A stretch of 64,000 nt of DNA from assembly GCA_021292105.1 (NCBI GenBank), contig CM037874.1, positions 31,787,185 to 31,851,184 on the forward strand, read 5' to 3'. This DNA is from Anadara kagoshimensis (taxonomy: Eukaryota; Mollusca; Bivalvia; Arcoida; Arcidae). This document shows positions 57,801-64,000 of this stretch, in pieces. The notes beneath the pieces were generated by a model. It worked only from the letters and a program-made list of their open reading frames with translations. It was not told the origin of the DNA and ran no database searches. A program made the position numbers and the translations under genes. The stretch's first letter is position 1, and the number at the start of each line of letters is the position of its first letter.

Positions 57801-57967
57801 ATTAACATTTCACAAAAGACAAATTCTGAGCTCTCTTTAACTAACCAATGAATAATACATTTATAGGGTAATACAAAGAATATTGTCACAAACCTTCTGG
57901 CTCTAAAATCACTTGGTGAACTTTTCCTTTGAATTTTAACACCTTTGACTCCAGTGAAGGACAGAAT
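46528..57967 (-). CDS. MTO1: MTO1, mitochondrial tRNA wobble-uridine modification enzyme, C-terminal nine exons (5' part outside window or not found)
   Basis: Exons (minus): 57967-57894, 55504-55388, 54006-53876, 51763-51559, 51032-50861, 49935-49823, 48890-48794, 47413-47356, 46623-46528. All junctions are GT/AG and every phase fits, giving about 353 residues ending QATS. Diagnostic MnmG/GidA/MTO1 blocks are [87 protein letters not shown] and, at the end, [17 protein letters not shown]1 is an FAD enzyme that, with GTPBP3, makes 5-taurinomethyluridine at position 34 of mitochondrial tRNAs. The FAD-binding N-terminus and targeting peptide are not in the exons found; the preceding intron would exceed 6 kb. 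No lesion was seen. Confidence 0.95.
46880..46968 (-). mobile_element. SINE fragment in MTO1 intron
   Basis: 'tgcttagtgaaagaacaa' and 'tcaagtcttggtcagacctg' match the body-to-head part of the main SINE family, which is cut before the A box. Confidence 0.55.
47467..47806 (-). mobile_element. Full-length tRNA-derived SINE with 16-bp target duplication
   Basis: The minus-strand head is 'ccactgcggtagctcagttg' with 'gtgggttcgagcccc'. The body has 'actgttctttcgccaagcac' and 'cggcattacgaaatgaaagt'. The tail is 'cactcactca'. It is flanked by 'ccctttgtacaaggag' at 47451-47466 and 47807-47822. This is the cleanest copy here, and the long duplication shows LINE-assisted insertion. It sits 37 bp upstream (in gene sense) of an MTO1 exon. 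Confidence 0.92.
48229..48312 (-). repeat. Family A repeat, partial
   Basis: 'aaaagggtaagcacctcctg' followed by 'ttaaactaactacacctgcc' on the plus strand is the reversed core. Confidence 0.6.
48498..48772. mobile_element. 'CAGTCAAACCTG' MITE, full copy
   Basis: The ends are 'acagtcaaacctgtttataa' and 'aaggcaggttggactg'. The interior is built from short echoes of 'ggcctttataagcaggtggc', so it is partly tandem. It lies in an MTO1 intron. Confidence 0.75.
48982..49175. mobile_element. MITE with 'CGCCGGCCACA' ends, copy 2
   Basis: 'atcgccggccacatccacaa' at 48984 faces 'gtgtggccggcgat' ending 49172. The centre includes 'gtgacgtcat' and 'aagcagcgtcacgg'. It is the same family as 42.1 kb, reversed, and lies in an MTO1 intron. 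Confidence 0.75.
49455..49715 (+). mobile_element. SINE, diverged, head truncated
   Basis: 'tatgtgggagggcatgagtt' (B-box region), 'caggtctgaccaagtcttga', 'gtagtgactgttcttttacc' and 'tagctggtgacatctcaat' in order. The A box is lost. Confidence 0.7.
50583..50778. mobile_element. 'CAGTCAAACCTG' MITE, shortened copy
   Basis: 'acagtcaaacttatttataa' and 'ttaaggcagatttgact' form the ends; 'gggcaggtggcccttataca' is shared with the 48.5-kb copy. Confidence 0.7.
51089..51255. mobile_element. 'CAGTCAAACCTG' MITE, diverged copy
   Basis: 'agtcaaacctaccttaaaag' and 'ataaacaggtttgactgt' are inverted ends; the centre is diverged. It starts about 57 bp upstream (in gene sense) of the MTO1 exon ending at 51032. 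Confidence 0.65.
52096..53650 (+). repeat. Composite repeat with about 145-bp tandem units
   Basis: It starts 'aagaggcccatgggcctt' and ends 'tcaggtgagctaaaaa'. From 52120 to 53045, seven diverged units follow one another. Each has 'tgaccttgacctttgaacc', 'atgaccttcattcatatatc', 'aaaatgatcattaggccaat' and 'acaatattctaatata'. Then comes a unique part ('gcagccatcttgttgaccca') and short 'cacgacgcatga' repeats (53555-53605). It lies in an MTO1 intron and encodes no protein. Confidence 0.8.
53652..53830 (-). repeat. Family A repeat
   Basis: Minus-strand copy with 'agcaggaagtgaagccaggt', 'gcaagcac.acttgtttagct' and 'aaacatggaactatgagatg'. It adjoins the composite repeat and ends about 45 bp from the MTO1 exon at 53876. 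Confidence 0.65.
54060..54165 (+). mobile_element. tRNA-like SINE head, other family
   Basis: 'ggccaagtggtctaaagtgt' (A box, serine/leucine type) and 'ggttttgaatcccact' (B box) are correctly spaced for a tRNA-derived Pol III promoter. Confidence 0.5.
54190..54540 (+). mobile_element. SINE, main family, with G-run expansion
   Basis: The head 'ctgtagctcatttggtagag' is followed by a 17-bp G run, then 'tagttcgaaccctggccaag'. The body and 'aatattcttgactaggaagt' are present, with a '(caat)n' tail. Minus- and plus-strand open frames here are repeat shadows. Confidence 0.8.
56345..56645. mobile_element. Palindromic element with 19-bp perfect ends, interrupted
   Basis: 'tctattatggacctctccc' (56345-56363) and its exact complement (56627-56645) bound about 300 bp, of which 180 bp is a later insertion. 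No protein is encoded. From 55505 to 56345 the MTO1 intron holds no other feature I can support. Confidence 0.65.
56433..56612. mobile_element. hAT-like MITE (180 bp) nested in the palindromic element
   Basis: The ends 'caggcatggatccag' and 'ctggatccgccactg' are imperfect inverted repeats. The duplication 'agaac' occurs at 56428-56432 and 56613-56617. 'gggggcacac' near the left faces 'gtgtgccccc' near the right. It leaves the same 5-bp duplication size as the 42.67-kb element. Confidence 0.75.
56740..56995 (+). repeat. Dispersed repeat with 'gtccgtccgtccgtcc' cluster
   Basis: 'tataccccgtgcttaaaaag', 'ggtgtccgtccgtccgtcc', 'caatggattttcatgaaact' and a G-run with 'cgggggtattttt' correspond in order to 44.29-44.57 kb. 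Confidence 0.55.
57080..57648 (-). mobile_element. MITE of about 565 bp, copy 2
   Basis: Ends 'tactgtattttcataaactg' and 'atttatggaaatacagta'; it matches the 29.75-30.32 kb copy in reverse throughout. It lies in an MTO1 intron. Confidence 0.75.
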
Positions 57968-58106
57968 CTGGAAATACAAAATAAATAATCATAAATATAT
58001 ATATCATTACTAAATGGTTAAATCAAACTTGACCTGTATGTTATCATATAATGTTTTACAGACTCTTAAATTCAAACTTGACCTGAATGTTGTTGATACA
58101 TTATAA

Positions 58107-58360
58107 GTTATACGGGGTTTTGGCAGGTTACACGGCCCCATATACCCTGTCAAAGATTATGTGGCTCAGGATACATTCATCTTTGACGGGGTACATAGGT
58201 CTGTGTAACCTGCCAAAATCCTGTATAACGTTTTTGTCACCCTTCAAAGCAGTAATAGTTTGTTCTGTTTAACTTACCCCGGCAGATTTCCGAACATAGT
58301 TCCCCGGCAAGTTAACCAATCGTTGTGCGAGAAATTTCTTTGAAGGGTGACAATAAATAA
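58107..58360. mobile_element. Two adjoining hairpin elements
   Basis: 'gttatacggggttttggcag' at 58107 faces 'ctgccaaaatcctgtataac' ending about 58229, with arms of about 50 bp. Immediately after, 'tttttgtcacccttcaaag' faces 'ctttgaagggtgacaataaa' near 58337. The shared boundary suggests two elements or one compound one. Confidence 0.7.
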
Positions 58361-59264
58361 TAAACATTCCAGACAGCATTAGAGTTATTGAAAATAACAA
58401 GCATACAGTCAATGTCACATGTAACATGCTGTATCCCTGATGCATAGTGAGAGCTCAGACATTAGTTATACTGACTAACCTTTTGACTCTAATACAATCC
58501 CACAAAGAAATCTTAATAATATTACAAGCAATATATGAGGTTTCAAAACAATTGGTGATCATCCCTAACTCAATTTATCATCCAGAAACCCCAAAATCTA
58601 TTTTTAACAAATATGACCAAAATAACAGACCTTTCGACCCCAAACACAATAACATTCAACATCTCTTCATATACTATCAATGTATTAAGTTTAAATGGAA
58701 TTGGTTGTTCATAACTCAAGTTATAAAACCAGAAACCCCAAAGTCTACTTCAGGAAAATGCTACCTAAATAATTGACCTTCTGACCCCAAACACAATCCT
58801 TTACAAGAACTCTTCATATACTATCATTGTATGATTTTAAATGGAATCGGCAATTCCTAACCCCAGTTATCATCCGGACTACCCAATTTTTATTTTTAGC
58901 AAACCCTGACCTATATAAATGACTTTTTGACACAATTCCACACAAGACCTCTTGATGTACTATTATTGTATGATTGGTCATTCCTAACTCAAGTTATCAT
59001 ACGGGAAACCTCCATCCATCTCGCCATCCATCCACAGACAGGCAGACAACAAATCAGGACAGGGAACTTGCAAAATTTCATTGTTTGGACAAAAATACCG
59101 GTATGATAGACAAACAGAAGATAGAGATTAGATGATAAAAGAGTAGATTGAAGTGGAGATCAGATTTGTTATGGGATGATGGAGATTACTAGAATTTTAA
59201 AAAGAGAACCACTGATCATCAACATTAAAACTGAAAACTTTCTCTCTATAGGAATCTGCTCAAG

Positions 59265-59337
59265 TGGTATTCAAAGTGATAAGGGGTGCATTAATTTGTA
59301 AGTGGGCAACTTAAACCACTTGGCCACCTAAGCCCAA
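59265..59337 (-). mobile_element. tRNA-like SINE head, fragment
   Basis: The minus strand reads 'taggtggccaagtggtttaa' (A box), close to the 54.06-kb head; the B-box part is damaged. 58.4-60.6 kb otherwise holds nothing I can assign beyond short repeats such as 'aaccccaaa.tct'. Confidence 0.4.
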
Positions 59338-60604
59338 AATAACTTGGACGGACACATAATAAATATATACTGGTATGTGTTTGAACACAGAACTGGTATA
59401 AAAACATTTAGTGATAGGACTTGCACTTCTGTTTCACTCTTTATTTACAATCATAGCTACTTAATTTTACACTGATCAGCAATTTCCAAGTCTGAAAATT
59501 TTACCATCATAAAGGATTTCTCCAGATGATCAATACTTCTTAACATTTGTGTGGAATGTTTTAGAAAATGTTTACGTTGAGAATTCCCATAGTATAAATG
59601 CCATTTCTAATGAAAAATGTCAACTGATGCGATTCCATATCCAGTAAAAATAATCGTTTTGTTATGGGGTTTGACATCTATGTCTCCATTCCTGGTAGCC
59701 AAATTGCCACTGGCTACTAATTTCTGAGAAATCATTAAATTAATAAAGTCACCTATTTTAGCAAATATTTGAATTTTTGACACAATTCCACACAAGACCT
59801 CTTGTCTTGATGTACAATTAATTTGACTAGAATTTCACAAGTTTTGAAAATTTGACTACTAATTTTTTATATAATTGAAAACAAAGTTACGTGGTACACA
59901 TAGAAATCTACCATAGAAATAAAGTGTTTACTTTCCATCAATAAAGAATCATAAAGCAAAACAAAGAAAATAAACTACTGAATCACATCACATAGCTCTA
60001 TATATTTCTACACGTATTTCTGTTGTATTAAGGGTTTTAAGTAATGAAAGCTTTTATTGCAAATTTCTCTCTTTTCTAATGTCTTCATTGTTACCATGGA
60101 TACAAAATGGAAGTTTCATGTTTGAATGAATAAAATATAAAAGGTCTTAAATGAACTGAACAATTAATATCTAAACGAGGCTCAGGGAAGAACCCTCTTG
60201 TTACAAATAAAAACTGCCATTACTCTTTATCTTGTGGGTAAAAAGTTCAGCCAAAATAACAATATGTATTAATGCGCTACAGTGGAAAATAACAGTATGT
60301 GTAGTAATGCACTACAGCAGAATAAATTGATTATATGTCAGATTTGTGTCACAGTTAGTTTAAAAGAGTTAGCATATTGTCAGACAAAAACAATTCTTGA
60401 TCCATTTAGAAATTGGGTTTATTAAGATTTTGTTGAAAAAAATAAAACATTTGAATGAAATATATCATAAAAAATGGTCATATTCCTATTTTATTATTGT
60501 TGAGTTATTTTTAGCATTTTTTTTATTCCTGTATTTTTAAAATAATTGCATTGAACTACTTCTAAACCTTTTTTCATTTTGCAGCACTGGAGACCACCTG
60601 TTGA

Positions 60605-62395
60605 TTAAAACCAGTTTTTTAGGGTTCTATTGATAAATAAGAACCCCTATAATGGAGACCACATGTACATTTAGACCAGTGTTTTAAGGTTCTTTTTGTC
60701 CATATTTCAACCCAAAAACTACCTCTATATAAAGACCATCTGCCACTCTAGACCAGTGTTTTAAGGTTCTTATTGTCCATATTTCAACCCAAAAACTACC
60801 TCTATATAAAGACCATCTGCCACTCTAGACCAGTGTTTTAAGGTTCTTATTGTCCATATTTCAACCCAAAAACTACCTCTATATAAAGACCATCTGCCAC
60901 TTTAGACCAGTGTTTTAAGGTTCTTATGTCCATATTTCAACCCAAAAACTACCTCTATATAAAGACCATCTGCCACTTTAGACCAGTGTTTTAAGGTTCT
61001 TATGTCCATATTTCAACCAAAAACTACCTCTATATAAAGACCATCTGCCACTTTAGACCAGTGTTTTAAGGTTCTTATGTCCATATTTCATCCCAAAAAC
61101 TACCTCTATATAAAGACCATCTGCCACTTTAGACCAGTGTTTTTGAGGTTCTTATTGTCCATATTTCAACCCAAAAACTACCTCTATATAAAGACCATCT
61201 GCCACTTTAGACCAGTGTTTTAAGGTTCTTATGTCCATATTTCAACCCAAAAACTACCTCTATATAAAGACCATCTGCCACTTTAGACCAGTGTTTTTGA
61301 GGTTCTTATTGTCCATATTTCAACCCAAAAACTACCTCTATATAAAGACCATCTGCCACTTTAGACCAGTGTTTTAAGGTTCTTATGTCCATATTTCAAC
61401 CCAAAAACTACCTCTATATAAAGACCATCTGCCACTTTAGACCAGTGTTTTAAGGTTCTTATGTCCATATTTCAACCCAAAAACTACCTCTATATAAAGA
61501 TCATCTGCCACTTTAGACCAGTGTTTTAAGATTCTTATTGTCCATATTTCAAATCAAAAACTACCTCTATATACCGACCATCTGCCCATTTAGACCAGTG
61601 TTTTAAGGTTCTTATTGTCCATATTTCAACCCAAAAACTACCTCTATATAAAGACCATCTGCCCATTTAGACCAGTGTTTTTGAGGTTCTTATTGTCCAT
61701 ATTTCAACCCAAAAACTACCTCTATATAAAGACCATCTGCCACTTTAGACCAGTGTTTTAAGGTTCTTATGTCCATATTTCAACCCAAAAACTACCTCTA
61801 TATAAAGACCATCTGCCACTTTAGACCAGTGTTTTAAGGTTCTTATGTCCATATTTCAACCCAAAAACTACCTCTATATAAAGACCATCTGCCACTTTAG
61901 ACCAGTGTTTTAAGATTCTTATTGTCCATATTTCAACCCAAAAACTACCTCTATATAAAGACCATCTGCCACTTTAGACCAGTGTTTTAAGATTCTTATT
62001 GTCCATATTTCAAATCAAAAACTTCCTCTATATAAAGACCATCTGCCACTTTAGACCAGTGTTTTAAGGTTCTTATTGTCCATATTTCAACCCAAAAACT
62101 ACCTCTATATAAAGACCATCTGCCACTTTAGACCAGTGTTTTAAGGTTCTTATTGTCCATATTTCAACCCAAAAACTACCTCTATATAAAGACCATCTGC
62201 CCATTTAGACCAGTGTTTTAAGATTCTTATTGTCCATATTTCAACCCAAAAACTACCTCTATATAAAGACCATCTGCCACTTTAGACCAGTGTTTTAAGG
62301 TTCTTATTGTCCATATTTCAACCCAAAAACTACCTCTATATAAAGACCATCTGCCCATTTAGACCAGTGTTTTTGAGGTTCTTTTGATACATAGT
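60605..62395 (+). repeat. Tandem array, about 75-80-bp unit, roughly 23 copies
   Basis: Each unit holds 'accagtgttttaaggttctt', then '(attg)tccatatttcaaccc', 'aaaaactacctctatataaa' and 'gaccatctgccactttag'. Unit length varies by presence of 'ttg' in 'attgtcc' and 'ttttgagg' versus 'tttaagg'. Copies are nearly identical in the middle and diverged at the flanks (60605-60720 and 62480-62660), as expected for an array growing by unequal exchange. It would lie in an intron if the MTO1 5' exons are beyond 64 kb. Confidence 0.92.
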
Positions 62396-62414
62396 CCAAG
62401 AAAAAGAACTTTTA

Positions 62415-62480
62415 CATGAAGTTAAAGTTAAAGTTAAAGTCTGTCCCGAGCCATTAGGCCCATCAGGCTCCTGTCCATAT
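62415..62480 (+). repeat. Start of another dispersed repeat
   Basis: 'gttaaagttaaagttaaagt' followed by 'ctgtcccgagccattaggcc' and 'catcaggctcc' has the look of the end of an interspersed element; the remainder is absent. Confidence 0.4.
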
Positions 62481-63014
62481 AAGGTTCATTTGGTGCATAT
62501 TTCAACCAAAAAAGAATTTATACATTCAGACCACCTGTTCATTAAGACCACTTTTGAGGTTCATATTTCAACCAAGACAAACCTCTACATAAAGACAATC
62601 TGTCCATTTAAACCAGTTTTTAAAGTTCTTTTGGTTAATATTTCAACCAATAATTCTGTTTTGAGTTTCCCCATACAATCAATGGTGTACAGACTGGATA
62701 CAGATACTACATATTGGTATATACATCAGTGTTACTAACCAGACGTATTATGTAGATATGTTGTATGTATATGTCAATCATGTCATGTCAACATATATCA
62801 TCACAACACAAATGAAAAAGCCATATTGCATAATATCCTAGATAAGAAACATCATTTATAATTATATACTTCATGATGCATGGGCCATGCACACTTCAAG
62901 TACAACAGGTTCAAGGTCAGTCATTCAAAAGCCCTCAGGAGTGGAGTAAAAGTGTGTTGAAAATCACCCAATTCTGATTCTTTTACAATCAAGGCATCAA
63001 GTGTTCTAGAATGG

Positions 63015-63112
63015 TAGAGTAAACAGGAGAATCTAAAGAAAACCACAGACCTTTGAAAAGCAAACACACAAAAATTCTCGTACTAGGATCTGCCAAAGTG
63101 GGATACTGTTAA
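63015..63112 (-). mobile_element. Fragment of the second SINE family
   Basis: 'ccacagacctttgaaaagca' and 'ctaggatctgcca' correspond to the body of the 41.3-kb SINE; the tRNA-like head is missing. Confidence 0.45.
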
Positions 63113-63415
63113 CATATTTAATTTGCATGTATTTATTTTCGAGATTTATGAAATTAAGACATATCGGCATAGTTAAATTTTCACGTTTTTAGAAATGCAC
63201 TATAACACAATAAGCACATTATAATTTTTGCTCAGTATCAATTTTCACGCTGAACAAATGACCGCGAAATAAGCGAAAATTAGTACACTGTGAAACTAAA
63301 TACATTTACAGTATCAGCATTTTAGACCAAAAAGTTGCAGTGACTCGTCTCAAGAGAGGTCATCCCCTCTATAGTCCTCTTTAAACACATTGAGACCACA
63401 CTTTTTAAGGCAGAT

Positions 63416-63458
63416 TGATTGATTGATTTGATTGATTGATAGATGGATGGATGGATGG

Positions 63459-63495
<37 letters not shown>

Positions 63496-63508
63496 GATTG
63501 ATTGAATG
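63416..63508. repeat. (GATT)n/(GATG)n microsatellite
   Basis: Long runs of 'gattgatt' interrupted by 'gatggatggatg'. It abuts the tail of the SINE that follows and probably grew from it. Confidence 0.9.
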
Positions 63509-63838
63509 TGGTTTTACATTCCAGTCAGGAACATTTCACTTATATTGAGATGCCACTAGCTATATAGGTGAAGTTACAGAAAATTCTACCTTTGCAGTGC
63601 ACTCAGGACAATGTGCAACGAAGGTTCTTTAACATGCTACCATGATACAGGAGATAAGTTTTAAGGAATCATCTGAAAGACTATGTGACTTTGACATCTT
63701 AATGCTGAGTGCTTGGGGAAATAACAGTCATTACCTATATTCAAGTCTTGGTTAGACCCGGTGAGGGTTTGAACCCATGACCTCCCACATATGGAGCGAG
63801 CACTCTACCAACTGAGCTACCTTAGTGGTTATTAAAGG
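63480..63838 (-). mobile_element. tRNA-derived SINE, main family, near full length
   Basis: Minus-strand head at about 63832 ('ccactaaggtagctcagttg') with B box 'gggttcaaaccctcac'. The body has 'aatgactgttatttccccaa' and 'tagtggcatctcaatataag'. The tail merges with the (GATT)n tract. No gene is recognised from 63838 to the end. Confidence 0.85.
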
Positions 63839-64000
63839 CAGAGTAGAGGTTGATTATTAACACGTACCAGTAGAGTTATATGATTCTAGTTCAAATTTAT
63901 CTATCATACATAAACTTGATTCAACCTATGACATTTATTTAACTTAAAACAAAAATTCAGAGAAAAAGTAAACCATTTACACTTAAATGATTTGGATCAG

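Noticed and set aside
58447..58776. 109-codon open frame, plus strand
   Set aside because: It has low-complexity composition with short internal echoes ('PETPKS' twice), is antisense in an MTO1 intron, and has no recognisable domain.
63858..63990. Possible upstream MTO1 exon on the minus strand (acceptor and GTACGT donor, open frame)
   Set aside because: Its translation (MIDKFELESYNST) does not resemble any part of MTO1 that should precede the 57.9-kb exon.

Overview
The window is AT-rich animal nuclear DNA, most likely from a marine bivalve mollusc. The evidence is: split genes with GT/AG introns; secreted C1q-domain genes and GIMAP/IAN GTPase genes, both families known to be expanded in bivalves; a eukaryotic mitochondrial tRNA-modification gene (MTO1); tRNA-derived SINEs; and very many small palindromic elements. 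There is no prokaryotic operon structure, rRNA gene, functional-looking tRNA or CRISPR array. The species call is inference, because no search was possible.

Layout. (1) 1-4.2 kb: repeat fragments, a dead mariner transposase (minus) and the 3' end of a Tc1-like transposon. (2) 4.2-7.3 kb: a secreted coiled-coil/C1q gene (plus) broken by a 4-nt insertion and a stop. (3) 7.3-13.1 kb: small transposons, including a 1.23-kb non-autonomous hAT element with an 8-bp target duplication. (4) 13.2-15.8 kb: a second C1q gene (plus), with one nonsense codon. (5) 18.1-21.7 kb: a degenerate IS630/Tc1/mariner-type transposon with long compound inverted repeats and a nested foldback element. (6) 23.1-26.3 kb: an intact two-exon GIMAP-like GTPase (minus) with a C-terminal CaaX-like motif. 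(7) 32.1-33.8 kb: a decaying second GIMAP gene and a remnant of a third (minus). (8) 35.66-40.9 kb: a satellite of 60/61-bp monomers containing two copies of a 427-bp solo LTR carried on a 1,153-bp duplication. (9) 41-46 kb: SINEs, MITEs and a 25-bp minisatellite. (10) 46.5-58 kb: nine 3' exons of MTO1 (minus), with degenerate tandem copies of its last coding exon just downstream. (11) 60.6-62.4 kb: an array of about 77-bp units, probably inside an upstream MTO1 intron whose 5' exons lie beyond the window.

How the genes fit together. C1q-domain proteins (secreted pattern recognition) and GIMAP GTPases (intracellular, immune- or stress-linked in other animals) are immune-type families that turn over by duplication and loss; four of the five copies here are damaged. 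MTO1 is the only clear housekeeping gene; it works with GTPBP3 on mitochondrial tRNA wobble uridines. Everything else is mobile or tandemly repeated DNA, often nested, and several insertions can be dated relative to each other by target duplications or by what interrupts what.
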